A stretch of DNA of 64,000 nucleotides from Baylisascaris procyonis (Eukaryota; Nematoda; Chromadorea; Rhabditida; Ascarididae), in the NCBI GenBank assembly GCA_037389465.1, contig JAZARR010000213.1:3206501-3270500 (forward strand), written 5' to 3'. Every line of letters starts with the position of its first letter. Position 1 is the first letter of the stretch. Below are positions 23,201 through 36,279 of the stretch, piece by piece. The position numbers and the translations under genes are program-made. The notes under the pieces were generated by a model, which worked only from the letters and a program-made list of their open reading frames with translations, made no database searches and was not told the origin of the DNA.

Positions 23201-26200
23201 ACCACAAATATACCAGTAACATCCCGAAGACACGAAACGAGTAGAAGCTTCTTTTGAACTTAATTGCACTCTCCTGAATCGTTTATGGGTAATTCTTCCC
23301 GAATGCTCGCACCATCCACGTGTTTCAACCTTCGGACCCTTCAGTACAACGGACACTGACAGACATGCAAAATTTCATTGGCTGCACGGAAACTTAATTT
23401 TGCTGAAAACTAATCTGACGTATTGTTGTGACGAACGACCACGCTGCGACCCTCCCTCCCGCGTGATGTTGTGGGAATGACTGCTCATCAACTCCATTCG
23501 CACGCATCGACCTCAGTGATATCTGTTCTTCTCTGCCCTATGATACTGTGCTTTTTCTCTTGCTTGTGGCTGCGTGTTTCAAACCCGTTTGCTATTGTGT
23601 GTCTTGTACTCGGCTATTTGGGTGGTTTTTGGTTTTGGTCGGTGAATTCAGACGTCATTGAAGAAAACTCGTCTCGTCTCGTCCCATCCAAGGGGCAGCA
23701 ACATAGCATGTGCATAATGGCAGACATCCTTAAGAAAAATGGTGCTCATTAGCGCGGACGGAGCAGATTACTTGCTGGTGGAAAGATGAGTTTGCACAAG
23801 GGCACAGCTGGATTTACTGCGAAATGACAAACCTTTTCGTGAAGAGTAGAGGAAATATTCCATCCGGGAACACAACCGTATTCGACTTACTCTTATATGA
23901 ATAATACGATTCCATTAATGAGCAATTCGCCACTGCAACGTTCTTTGATAGCAACAGCTGCAAACAGCATAATATACGGCTATGGAATCTAATTATGTAT
24001 TTTTTTAGTTTTGAGATTTGCAACAAAACATATATTCACAACTCAAATTCTTGCTTCCCTCGCTTTGAGCACTGCTGGGATGCAGGAGTGATTCACCCTA
24101 GATTCTCTGCCGCAAAACCCTGTTGTCCTTTAAATACGGCAGCCTCAGAAATAAATGTACAAAGTGGCCAACTCATCCACATATCTTGTTACGCTGTGTA
24201 GATATGCTAACTTCGCTTGAGAACCGACAGCATTGTAAAGAAATCAAAACATTTGTCGTTTGCGTGTGAATCGCACTCACGAAATGCATATCACAGGTTT
24301 CGACGCGCTTTGATACCAAGTTCGGTATGTGGTGCAACAGGGAAGCTACAAGATATCACAGCCAGATATAAAGCACACCTGGGAACAACTGAGGCAATAC
24401 CAGATAGGAAAAATAAGGTAGGTATTCCTTCTAGCAACACCTTCCACTCTAGTCGATCACCTCTCCCTGAGATAGTGTTTATCTGTTCTAAAAAGACTAA
24501 ACTCATGTCTCAAGGTGCTCAATTCAGCCTACAGAGAATTTGCATTAAAAAATTTCAACTACAAAAAGAACTCTCTAAGAAATCTCACAATGTTGGAGCG
24601 GTTCAGCGCATCCGCTTCCTTTACAAGAATGATCTCGGAAGCTGTCGGACATTAACTAAAGCATACTGAAACTTATTGCTACTTTTAATTTCATCAAAGC
24701 AACTATTTGTACCTCCTGCCACAAACTATATCAATGTCCCAATGATCTAAATTTAAGGCGAAACAAATTACCTTATCATTGTAGGATAGCCTTTCGAAGA
24801 AAGTGAGCGTTTTCGCGAATTCCACACTCACCACAAGATCACAAAGAATCCATAACTTGGAAGTCTGCATACGAAAACAACGGTGTTGCCCATGATAATC
24901 CATTGGAGTCGGTTGCTTCAAAGGCCATTCTCGAATAAGCTGAAAGAGAAATTACTTGGTAATGAGAGAATTCCCATCATATCTGGCAACGAATTTTATT
25001 GCTCACAACAGCAGCACCAAGGAAATTTCCGTTTGAGGAGGGAAACGTACGATGACCATGCATAAACGATTCCTGTAAGCCTCCTATAACTCCCAGAAAC
25101 TCCTAATTATTCCTCCTATTTGCTATGAATTTCATCATGGAGAAATAATCGTTAGAATATCACTGTGTACATTATTGGTCATCCACTTCTTCACACACAA
25201 AGAGTCAACGTTATCTAATCCTTTTCCACTCTGGAACATTTCACGCATCAATACCTAAACACGTTGCTTTAGCAGTGATTCATTACAATGAGTTTAATAA
25301 GATGTTCCTCAGAATTCCACTCATAATTCTATGAGGAAAACACTGGAAAATCGTTGCCTGATATGCATGCAAATTACGGAGTTCACTTGGTGCGGTTATA
25401 AGATCAGCAAGAGACAATCGAATGTCAATAGGATCGAATGTGGAACGCCGCAAGAAATCACATTGTGTTTCATTATATACAAGAGTACCAATAACAGCAG
25501 CGAATTCACTTTCGTCGAACCATAATAATTTTGAGGTTGTCTGCAATGCAGCGATGAGATAAATATTTTGAGAGTATCTTAAAAGTGGGTTTTCAAAACT
25601 TGTCTAACACTCGAATATCAATGGCAGTTTTTCGGGAACACTCCTGAAGCGAAACTTAAATTCTCGTGTCACAGCGAAGACTCGGCGATAATCTTAAGCA
25701 TTTCATGCATATGTTACCTCTTTTAATAATGCGCTCAGTGGAGGAAGGAAATCTATTGCTAAAGCTTATAGAAATAGAGTCAAACTTTAAATGTTCAGGC
25801 CAGAATAGATGCAAATAGGTGCGTCAGTGTTCAAGCTACCTGCACTTTTACCGTCTTCTTGTTTTCGATGCATGTATTTCGATGAGAATTAGGTCTGAAA
25901 CTTTTACGCCATCGAAAGCTTTGCGAGAATTAGCGTAAGCTTTGAAAAACATGTGCGTTAACTTCTGCGCTCCATTAAAAGGAATCCAAGCGATCGAGCC
26001 TGCGGTCATGGAGCACCAATAAACTCAACTACAGTTAGAGGTAGCGAAATCGATCGCCAAAGTCACAAATGCGATGTCACGAATAAAATGGCTGTTTGAC
26101 AAGGAGCTTTTCATATCTTCATTAAATTCTATGGATATGCCGCTCAAAGTTAGATATCTCCAATAAAATTTCTGTGCTCCATAAAACGAAGATTTATTAT

Positions 26201-28428
26201 GGCCGCAATGTGGTGCTATTCATAAGTAATAAGAATCTCTTATATGAGCCATTGGGAGTCATTTAAGAAACGAGAAGAACGTTGACTGTGATCAAAGTAT
26301 GTCGATAGCTCAGCAACGCCTACTGGATCCACTAAAGTTAAGTAAAAGAAGGCGGATGGATTCATGGGACGAAGACTGATTAGTCTAATCGTTGGAAATT
26401 TTGAGGCCAATTGTCCTTTCTTCGCGGACGTTTTCAAGAAAACATCTGTTTTTACGCAAGAGTGGTTCTCAGAGGAGATTGAAGGAACGGAAGACGGGCA
26501 AAAAAAGGTCAATCATTCCATGAGAATTTGCCGACGAAATTTTCCCTCTCTCCCCCTTACTGACTTCTCGGCATGGGAGTGAGGCAAATGTCCTATGTTA
26601 AACTCGAAACATTAGTCAATCTAACGAGAGACTATTAGTGTTCGCTTCTTAAAAAAATTGACTGATGTAGAATTCATACCGACTGCATCGCAAGAGTTCC
26701 ATAAAATTGAGTATTCTTCGACGTTTGTGGATATGATGACCGAGAGGAAATGATAACATCGGAAAGTTGCATCAGTTGCGGCTTCATACCCACCTCAACG
26801 CATTTATTGTAGCGACAAGCACGACATGAAGTTCGCCTCCCTAGAAGAATTGTAGAATCGCAGTGACATTTCAACCGTTAATCCAACAAAAATAATATCG
26901 TCTTTTATTACAAAGAGGTAACGAGATTATCAGTCGATTTTTTTCGCCTTTTTCGAATATGTGCAAAGAAAATTGACAAAATGTGATGTACGATGGACAC
27001 AGTTGTGCCCTTCTATAGCAAACTTCCATTAAAATTTTGACAGCTAAGAAGATTCTGGTTGTGTGGTTCTGCCGGAGCTTCACAACTGACGGCGCAGTAT
27101 ACAAAACAATACGATGAATGGCTCGCCAGCATTCAACGGGCAGGAGACGAGCCTAAGCCCTAAGCTCTGTTCTGAGAAATGAGCTCCTGGGATTGCATCA
27201 AATGCTCGTCGCATTGGGGTATGCAGTCGAACTGTGAAGTAACTAAAATTTTCGCAAAGAAAGAAAATCACCGAAATGATTGAAGCAACATAATATAGAA
27301 GATACCCACTATAAAGTATATTTGCAATTTATATAACAACACCAGTTCAAGTTGAGGAGAATGGAAAAATTCAATTATACTCGTTGATAGTAGCAAAAAC
27401 TCATTGATTGGCTCATCAAACATTAAAAGCATACCTTTACTCAGTTTGCACTTTCTATCTTTTTTGCATTCGTATCGTCTGCCCGACACAAAAGAACGCC
27501 GAAAGAAAGCCTTACAACCATTGCATGAAGCCACATTATAATGGTAGCCTGAAATTCATTCTTCCATGAGGCAGCATCAGATGAGAAGACGTTTGTGATT
27601 TTGTTCCTTCAACGTATTAGAATTTCATAGAAAGGATATTCCGCCGCCTCACTATGCCTCACAGTGGGGGTGTTTCAGCCCGGTTCTCCCATTATTGGAC
27701 CTCGTTCCTGGAAAATTATTCCTCCTAAAAGCTTTTCTCGGTAGTCAGCTTTTCTATCCTCCTCCGATAGATCAGATTTTAACGAGAAGGAAGCCTGCGC
27801 AACCGTTTGCAAAACGGTGAATCATTGCAGCAGGAATCTTCCTCTTTCTATCACTCAACGGCCAACCGATATTCCAGCCATCTTTTAACCTCTCGATCCA
27901 CCTCTTCCACGAAAAGATCGCTCTGCGAACAACAGTGAATACAATGAAAGAAAAGCGGTCACTGACAGGAAGCAACAACACGATTCAGTACTTTACTTGT
28001 TCAATCGTTCGATTTCTGTTGGGAATCTGGACGCTTCTGCTCAATGTTCCTATGACATCTAGCAGGATCCATCGACGGGCAAATCCCAACAACTCACCAT
28101 TTGCCGGTCCGCTGCACACCGTGCAAATTTGAGGACAGATCCTATTTATCGTTTTCCTTCCTTTTGATAGAATGCCATCTTTTGCATCGCTCCCAAGAGC
28201 ATCAACGAGGGAGGTGTTTTCGGCTACTTCGATTGTTCTTTCGTCAACACCATCAGAAAAGGTCAATGGTCGAAGAATGCTTGAGCAGCTGCAAAAGAAT
28301 GAGGCATTAAAAACTCGAGCTGAAGTACACTGAGTACCATAGTCCTGGGCAATAGGAAGATAGTTTGAGGACTTGCTTAGCTTCAACAGGTGGCAATCCT
28401 ACTGCAATGAGCACGCACCAACATTCAT
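20212..28428 (-). CDS. Supplementary (HNF4-derived) nuclear hormone receptor, gene A, tandem paralogue of B
   Basis: Exons on the minus strand: 28403-28428 (tentative), 28098-28288, 27435-27548, 26680-26840, 25358-25540, 24772-24939, 23833-23957, 22779-22891, 21402-21477, 20212-20389; about 444 residues ending in TAA. From the second exon on, every exon length and phase equals gene B. Zinc-finger cysteines fall at 64, 67, 81, 84, 100, 106, 116 and 119; motifs are YHYNVASCNGCKAFFRRSF and CRACRYNKCVEVGMKP. The ligand domain has YNETQCDFLRRSTFDP, DLITAPSEL, REWP, VEFAKTLTFF, FPDGIFP, EGRTLLERERQKF and RFAELLTLIGTFFHLADK. In the 56-residue exon with WP...VEFAKTL, 36 positions match gene B by hand alignment. 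Oddities: the donor after exon 5 is GC instead of GT, and the C-terminal segment carries HPRRRRF where B has LNLTNLPSN. Start exon (MNVGACSL, donor CA|GTAGG) is inferred only from phase and position. Confidence 0.86.
22085..22250 (+). repeat. Dispersed repeat, copy 1 (intron 8 of gene A)
   Basis: Shares with 23424-23635 a series of matching blocks in the same order: tgttgtgatgaacgaccgcg, cagcgatatctgttctcctc, gcgtttcaaacccgcttgct and a ggttctt-type end. It has no coding motif. Gene B introns lack an obvious copy. Confidence 0.55.
23424..23635 (+). repeat. Dispersed repeat, copy 2 (intron 7 of gene A)
   Basis: Direct-orientation partner of 22085-22250, with tgttgtgacgaacgaccacg, cagtgatatctgttcttctc and gtgtttcaaacccgtttgct, plus an insertion of roughly 40 bases after the first block. 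Divergence looks like 15-20 percent by eye, so this is an old repeat family. Confidence 0.55.
27435..27548 (-). other. Gene A exon coding zinc finger 1 C-half and recognition helix
   Basis: Acceptor AATTTCAG and donor AAAG|GTATGC flank 114 bases reading YHYNVASCNGCKAFFRR, then a basic run with ECKKDRKC and LSK. It joins CTVCSGPANG (donor G|GTGAGT at 28096-28097) upstream and GRRTSCRACRYNKC downstream. Same length and phases as the gene B exon at 12377-12490. Confidence 0.92.
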
Positions 28429-30683
28429 CTCGGTAGCTGAGGTTGCAGAGAGCAATGCAACTCGCACATCAACGGATGCTTTCAATTCCTTATCATGAAT
28501 GAGCCAAAGACGTTTAAAGTAATGGCGAAAAAGGAAAGTGATCGCACCTTCGACGCACTGCTTCAACCTGGGCTTCTTCGGTATGCATCAACACAGCTTG
28601 TGGTGTCTCAGGACTTCCGCTCATTTCACTCTAGATGCAGAAAGAGTCGTTCATCGAGTTTATGCAATGATTGCGGTGAGTATGAAACAGTATCTAAACT
28701 CATAAAATTAGATGTAACGTTGTCGACCCCAACGTCTAACGTTCTAGAAGGAACGTCTCGATTTCACACAAATAATAGCACGCCAGCGAGTTTATTTTTT
28801 GGAATGTTACTTACTTATTTGAACGCAACTAGTCTTCTTAGTGTTCATGTTATACTCAACGATTCTATCCTTACTTTCGTAGACGTTCATTAGATCATTT
28901 CCCAGCTGATTTTGCGTGTAAGCATTTTTTTCGCTTGTTCATTAGCCTTTTCTCCATTTATGCTTCATCATGTGCAAATTATTTTTCCATACAACATACT
29001 GCTCAGCAGCGTTTTTTTTCGCTTTATAAGCTTAGTATGATTATCTGTTTTCGAAATGTTCATTGGAGAATTTTCTATGAGGATGAGATCGAAAGCCGTC
29101 ATCGAGAAATGCTTAGAGGGGGATTGATTCGAATCACCCAAAATTCGAAAAAATGCGACGAGACAGGATTGCAGAAAAATTTCATTGCCTAGAGTAAGCA
29201 CATAATGTTACTTAAATTCCTTGCATAACGCAAAAACGACTCACCTCAACGTTAATAAAAAAAGTATCTACTATAACTTGATTGGTACAATTGATTTATC
29301 TCACTTTGATTTATACTACTTATCCACTTCTTCCGAATTGCGATATACGAAATTGTTAAATTCAACGAGGTTATTAGTATCGCCTAAGTGCAGCATCGTT
29401 CAACGCAATCAACAAATATTAGCAATGGTATAACGAGACACGAAGAACACAACGTTTCAAATTTACAGCAGCATTTCCAGCTGTGAATAATCTGGAGATA
29501 AGTGGAATGACATTTAAATAGAGCCGTTTTTAGCGACGTTGACGATTTGTTGATTCACGAAAACTGTGATATGAAATCAACGTTGTCAAGAGAATGTTTT
29601 TAGCATGGTCCCCTGGAAATATATACTTAATATTAGGCACCATTTGAGTGGTTTCGGGTTGTTCTGCTAGAGATGATCTCTTGTATTTCCATCTGCTATT
29701 AGAAACCATTTTCACGAAACTGCACAGCAATGAAATTACGGGGAAAAAAATTATTGAGGAAATATGATGTCAACATCACGACGTTTTATACAAAACAAAT
29801 GAATAGCGGACAGAACGTGAACTTTTAGAGATTAGAGAAAATAAATGAATGATCACCAACTGCGTTCACATCGGAAAAAATGGATGACGTGAGCATTGCA
29901 AAGATGAGTCTTGTTTCATAGTGTGGGACGCTCTCACTATTTGTGCGACAAAAATTCTCGCAAAGTAACATTAGAGATCCTTTCTTGCACATGCATATCT
30001 CTCAATTCGATTGCCAAAAACAATACTTTCTATTCATGAATATTTTCCACCCAATGGGAATTCATCGCATTAACCTCGGAAGATCTAAGGTCCTAAGATC
30101 ACATTTATTTTAGATCACCTTTTACGATTATAAGTATTTAACAAAACAAAATAGAAAAATTAAGCCATGTTGTGCGCTGTAATCAGAGAAAAAAGAAAGT
30201 TTTCATTTAGGAAATATCAGAGACGTTGATTTGCGAAAAGAAATCACTGAAGAAAGTAGAAAAAATAGCATATACCTATTGGAGATGGAAGGCAAATTGA
30301 TTTCAAAGATAGGTGTGTCAATCATGTGCACAAATATGCTCTGCGTTTCAACACAAGCGATTGCTCAAAGTGCACGAATAGATGAGAACAATGGCAAAAT
30401 GACTAGTCATACGTTTTGTCATGGAAGCGATTGGCTATACAGTTGAAAACCACAAAATATTTCTCGATACTATCCGAACGATTTCACAAGTAAAACATAC
30501 ACACATAGAAATACAGATATTACACTGACGTATGAACATACCCAGACGCATACAAACAAAAGCGCACACAAGCACTCATACATACCACCTACATCTGTGA
30601 ACATTTATACGCGAACGACAAATTACACGCTCGCGAAAATGACGTCATCGATGAGTGCGTCCGCTTAATTTCTCTGAAATTCC
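28429..30683. other. Region upstream of gene A, no firm gene
   Basis: Around 28.4-28.7 kb both strands contain long open frames with plausible splice sites (a plus donor GCG|GTGAGT at 28675, and a minus open frame running into the proposed gene A start), so I cannot choose a strand. From 28.9 to 30.7 kb only AT-rich sequence with small frames is seen. The gene A promoter should lie near the left end. Confidence 0.35.
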
Positions 30684-30974
30684 ATGAAAAGAAGGCACAA
30701 ATGGTTGTTTTCCGAATGGCTAAAATTTCTCTCACTACCGACTATCACAATTAGTATCTCATTCATCGGTCTGATGTCTTCGCATTCCCATTTATATATG
30801 GATCTCAATATGGAAATACCTATGCTGTTCGTGACACTATATGGAAATACGTGCTCGAAGATGTATCGTGTGCTTGAAGGTGATAATTATTCGATGCAAG
30901 TATTGAAGAAGGACAAGATTCGAGCATTAATTATGAAAAGTCTAAATAGTAGGACGAGAAAACGTGAAGTATAA
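30684..30974 (+). CDS. Hydrophobic then basic ORF, possible membrane-protein C-terminus
   Basis: A 96-codon frame from ATG to TAA. Residues about 14-35 are hydrophobic (LSLPTITISISFIGLM), a second weak segment follows (EIPMLFVTLYG), and the end is charged and basic (LKKDKIRALIMKSLNSRTRK). This shape could be the last membrane helix and cytoplasmic tail of a multipass receptor, but no family motif is clear and no acceptor was found that fixes the frame. Confidence 0.22.
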   Translation: MKRRHKWLFSEWLKFLSLPTITISISFIGLMSSHSHLYMDLNMEIPMLFVTLYGNTCSKMYRVLEGDNYSMQVLKKDKIRALIMKSLNSRTRKREV

Positions 30975-32548
30975 GTTAAATAACTACTTAAGGAACATGT
31001 TATGAAAACAGACACATAAATGAAACGAAATAACCGCCAGCGAATTGAAATAATGTACCCTTCTACCGGAACATTTCTTTCAACTCAAAACATTAAAAAA
31101 AAGGTTACAATGCTTCGAAGACAACCACTGTCAGAGTGTACAGATGCTCCTTAAAACTACAAGCATAAACTCTTGCATAAGTGCATCCATGCGCTCGGAA
31201 ACCCGGATCACGACAATTGCACCTTCGTCGAAATATCAAGGTAAGGATTTTTTCCAGACAGAAATCAGCAGAAAAGAAAAGCTCATATGAATTTTCAAAG
31301 CGAAAACTGGTTTCTGGGTTTAGAATAGAAGCGAAAATTGGTTTCATTGATCAAAATCAGTTCCGGCGGTTGTCATCCATGCTATTGAACAACACTGACA
31401 GCTCACCTCTTATGGAACTTATATATTTGGAGCAAGATGATATACATCAAAATTAGGAGAGGTAGCTAAGCATGTACAAATATGCAATAAAATCATGCAC
31501 GCTCGCAGAGTTTCCTGCTAGCTGCCACAGAGACGCATGCATAGGGTTGACGGATGCTTACATTGCAACGTTCTAAGTACAACAGCATAAATTATATGTA
31601 TGCAAACACGTGAGCGTAGGCGATGTTCGTTATTTTCGGATACTACTTTCCAAGAAAGGTGACAAATTTGTAGAAATTCCATTTCATGATTTCTCCATCT
31701 GAGAAAGAATGAAATATAAAACAGCAGAAAAAAAAACCGGCAATGTTGCCAACGAAAACAGGAGATTTTCTCTGAAGAACTTGTAAGAGCGATCAGTTCT
31801 TGCGTGCCACTTCAAGAGCTACTACGATCATAATGAAATACACTCGATCGTTACGATCGTAAATGGCACGAAAAGAATTGTTCTCACTCAGCTTTGATAG
31901 AGTCGAAAGCCGCTTTACCTTTAGCACCCTGTATATTTTGTACTGTGGAATGTTAAAGGCTTTCTGCTGCGATTTTCAAAGACAGTTGTTGCAATGTATG
32001 GCTGCTATGACCTAGTCACTGCAGGAATCACTGCAGGAATGCCGGACACAAAACCGAGATGACGAATGTACTTGACACGGTCACATGGGATCAAACTTGT
32101 GATCTGCCCATCCGTTTGAGGATCCAGTATTTGAGGTCGAGTATTCTGGCATGGTGCGTCAGCTCCGACTCCGAGCGCTATGTCGCAGTACCGCATTAGG
32201 CCTTTCGACAAAATTTCTTCCTAGATATTCCGGGCCAAGACAACTATGCCTGTATTCGCTTCGCTGAATATTGGCAAAGGGCAAGTTCATGTTCTCGAAT
32301 AAGGTAAGTGCGCCACGCACCTATTTCATCTCTACTATGGGGTCTTTTCATTCAGATATCGTGTCGCCAGCGCTCCGTCCTGCACATTGTCACTTCCCAG
32401 CCCTTAGAGTAATTAAAGGTACAAAAGTTTCCCATAGTGAAGCTATAATTTTGTAACAATTTGTTCTTGACGAACAAAGATTCCGCATCGTCCAGTATGA
32501 AATTGTAAAATCTAAAATCACAAGACAGGAACAAATAAACGCTTGCTC
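30975..32548. other. No gene recognised
   Basis: Contains an isolated good donor at AATAAG|GTAAGTG (about 32305) after a short frame reading LAKGKFMFSNK, which might be an exon, but it has no clear acceptor and no recognised family. A minus frame at 32005-32211 is unremarkable. Confidence 0.3.
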
Positions 32549-33184
32549 ATGGAAAAGTTATCGCATCTCGAACAGCTCTAAAATCAATGGAAAAAATATG
32601 GCCAAACATTTGACAATCTAAAGGATACTATCGCAGCAAGAATTTAAAGCAATGCATGAGATGCTGACCAACTTTCTGCTACTATTGATCTGGTTCAGTT
32701 CGAAATTGAGAGCTTTGATTCTTTGATTGAGGATCGTGAAGCAAATTTCCAACGATTAGAAGCGGAAGCATTGCAAAGTCTCTTAGCCAGAGAATAAACA
32801 ACTATACAGAGGTCATTTGCCAAGACAAACACAACATCTGGAGGAGCTACACCCCCAGCTAACATTCATTCCGAACCATCGCTGACACATGTTACTGTTT
32901 CAGCATAATGTTTACATATACATCAACCAGAAATGAGGTGAGTCAAAATCGGATGAACATCCAATTTTTCGATGTGAGCCGCTAAGACGGAAGGGATTAG
33001 GGAGCAGATTTAATGACATGGTTGACCAGCACGCCCCAGAGGTTGCAAAACAGGCCTTCTTTTTCACTGATTTGCAGGGCACGTTGAGAAGGACTCCGAT
33101 TATTCTTTGGAAGAAAACAGTTAAAAACAGCTCCAGAAATATGGCAAAAAAATGCAGAAGCAAAGGAATAATTACGTTATCCTG
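32549..33184 (+). pseudogene. Degenerate BEL/Pao-type retrotransposon gag relic
   Basis: One frame from ATG 32549 to 32908 stays protein-like across four internal stops (at 32579, 32645, 32657 and 32795), including a helical segment IESFDSLIEDREANFQRLEA and a Thr/Pro-rich linker. It is followed, in another frame, by RFNDMVDQHAP and FFFTDLQGTLRR, which resemble the F-x3-VD...L-x2-L-x-G pattern of BEL/Pao gag (DUF1759-like). No protease, reverse transcriptase, integrase or long terminal repeats were found nearby. The element is broken by stops and frameshift and truncated. Family assignment is by pattern only; another gag-like or host coiled-coil pseudogene is possible. Confidence 0.35.
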
Positions 33185-36100
33185 AGCAGATATGCGTCAA
33201 ATCACCTGCTCAAATCACAAAGCACCAGCATTCGCCGCATACTGTGCACATGTGAGTGGAATTTTTAGACGAATGGAAAATCAAAACATTCGAATTGAAA
33301 ATCCTCGTATCCTTTTTGACTTTTTGACTTTTGAGTATCCAGCAGAAACTAAATATCCAGAAATACCAGCAGAAACGAAATTTCCTGCCCACGAAGAACG
33401 AAGGTGAATACCAAGTTCAGTCAAAAAAAATTGGGAGATTCGATTCTTCATAGTGTTTGCCTATTGGCGTTCATGCAATCAAATTTTCATGAACCATCTC
33501 GTATGCACTCGCAAAAATGTTTCCAGTAAAAACCTTGTCTTCTACAAAAAATCAGATAGCGTCTCAAACTCGTGCAGCATTCGTTTTTCTTATAGAACTG
33601 TTTTAAGCTCAGCGGCCATCTTTCGTTCATACACCGTTGAAGGAAATTGTGCCTAACAAACCGCAGAACATCTACTGAGCGTGAACCGTTTTTTTTTTTT
33701 GCGTTTTGTTGAGAAGCGTACTGGCCATGAAAATGAAGCAATTATGAAATTGTCGAAAAGAGGAGCACCCACACACAAGAATTAAAACTGTATTTGCAGT
33801 GCAAGAAACTTAGATGCCCATTGAATTTTTATCAAGGTGAGGAATGTTTAAATTATCAACATTAGGATCGTGGTACCCTTTACACTTTCCAAAATTCGAA
33901 TCAATCGAATTTATGCAGTTACAATTAATAACGATCCGAAGGATGCGACTATAACAGAAGTTTCCCCAATCACAGAGGATAAAGTTGCACATCCCGCGAT
34001 CCTCAAATTGTACATTTCTCTTGCTATAGAAACGATCAGTGGCTTTCCTTTCAACCCTTTACTGTGTGAAAATTTTTACAAATAAGTGTATTTAAAAACC
34101 AGAGCAGTGAGAATAATCAACATGTTCGCCTCATAAGATTTTTGACTTCAGCTCTTCTCTGTTCGTTAGTTTCGTTTTGAGAATATTTGTTCTCGAGCGT
34201 TCTGTTGCGTTTCTTACCGCAAGTGCGAAAGATATTGCTTCTTGGACCTTCTTGAACCCAGAAGTATCATCTCGAACCAGACGTGTGACACTCTCTTCAA
34301 TTCAACTGCTCACGCCTTGCTTTCCCAAATGAGCCCTTCCAATAGAAGTTGGAGATTTGCATTGAAAAACAATAGCGAATTGCAGTCTTCCTGTCTGTTC
34401 CCCTCTTGACTTCCGTTTTTGCCGTAAGAAAACTATAGACCTTGATATGACCTCCACTTTCACTATTTTCAACTAAAATATATAGTTACACGTGGACTTG
34501 TTCGATGATCGACTTGTCGCGCCTAAGGACTACATATGTGACCTCTTACTGGTATAGCATTTTTCACGGAATTTTTTGGGAAACATTTTGAGATTATAGA
34601 TCGAAGTGATATGGCACGACATTTTCTAATATTCTTGGGACCAAATTTCTGCTGCAGGATGTTTTTATATTTGTCTATTTTAAGTCCCACGGTCTGCAAA
34701 CTGCAAACCGAGCGAATGCGCATTCAATGCGTCACAGAAGCAAGAGTGTTTGCATCGGAAAAACCCACCGACATTCGGAAAGGTGAGAGTCCGAGTGTCT
34801 TAACGTTGCCGGCAGGAATCAGATTCCCAGTTGGCATATCGTGATGCATGGAATAATGCGGAACGTTTCGTTTGGTGCAGCACGTTCTGGCGAGCCAAAC
34901 CTCATATTCACGGCGAGTTCTTGGAAGGCAGGAGGAAATATTTCTGGCAAAGGAAAGAAGCCCCATACAGTTTCACTGCAAGAATCGACTCGAATTTGAG
35001 CTTGCAACATTCCAGTGATTCCATATAGGAGATCTGGGTCTGTTTATATGATTTGGCTGGTGTGAACCACGTTGCTGTTTGACGAGGGGCTGACAGCGTC
35101 AGATTGCATGTCCCCTCAACCTGCATAAACTAACAGCGTTCTTGCCAAAATCGCATATTGAATAACTAGTGTAAATTGCATGTCCCCAAATGGATAGGAA
35201 AAACACTAATTAAAAGGTTTTGACGTTTTCGGCTTCTTGCTCAAATGGATGCAGTCGTTTCTCCCGAATCGTTATTTCAAAGTCAACTTCGCTTGATATC
35301 TCATCTAGCTGAAAAACTATGAGTTCATCCACCAAGTGTGCTTAAGCGGTACGTTTCCTACGCTATATATATTTTTTAAATTTTATTTTAAAGTCCTGTA
35401 ATGGAAAACGTAAGAAAGCTCATGAATATGAACAGCAATGAGCACCTTTCATCAATGTATAGTATAGACTACTGGATATTTGATACACAGGTGTAGGAAT
35501 AGTGTGCTGGTCAAAACGATTCAACCGCACCTTAAGAGCAATATCGGCGGGAGCAGACTGCAGACTGCAATGGATCCCAACAGGGAAGGAATTTTGCATA
35601 AATTATCGTTTATGCAATTTTTACGCAACTCATATTGCATAAATACCCATGCAAAATTACAATATCGCGTAAAAAGTCTCAATGAGACTGAGATTGACAT
35701 CTTGCAAACGCATACTTCATGTAGGGTATTAATAAATGAGAATAATAAGAGTTAATTACGACCATATTAGAAGAGATGGAAGATTGGGTGTGTTGAGTTT
35801 GATTTCTAGTTGCCATATGATTGTTTATTTTTTAAATGGGTGATTAATTGTATGCGTGATTTGCATACGAAAATCTAGTAGATTCGAGGGCATTGCTGCA
35901 TTTGGACCTTCATGATCGTTCGATTTATTTCGAGTGGCGATACTTGAAACATTCATGAACCCAAAGGAGTACTTTAAGCTATCAGAGAGGAAATTTCAGG
36001 AAAGGTGCACAGAATGGGAACCATATCTCATCACGTTGGGAAAGGGTCGGAAAATTTCAGACCTTCAAAGATATCGAAACGAGTTGCAAAAGTTCGAGAA

Positions 36101-36279
36101 ATGAAGATGGTGGTCATTGATTCGTTGGACCACGACGAAAATTTCTAATGAATAAGTACTTAATGTTATGCCAATAGTTGACCGTTTCAAAAGGATTCAA
36201 AAGGATATTTGTCTATAATGGAACATTTAAATGATTATAGCATTTCAAGATGTCTGTCGTTCTCACTGGTCTTCACCCT
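33185..36279. other. No gene recognised
   Basis: Frames at 33192-33407, 33870-34085, 34724-35126 and 35480-35755 have no motif or consistent splice support. A short imperfect repeat (ccagcagaaac, twice) sits near 33339-33377. Confidence 0.3.

Noticed and set aside
28429..28680. Long open frames on both strands upstream of gene A
   Set aside because: The plus frame ending at GCG|GTGAGT (AERVVHRVYAMIA) and the minus frame (FRHYFKRLWLIHDKELKASV) overlap and cannot both be coding. No independent evidence favours one, so neither is annotated as a gene.
32005..32211. 68-codon minus frame beside the gag relic
   Set aside because: Examined as a possible retroelement protease; no D-S/T-G motif or other hallmark.
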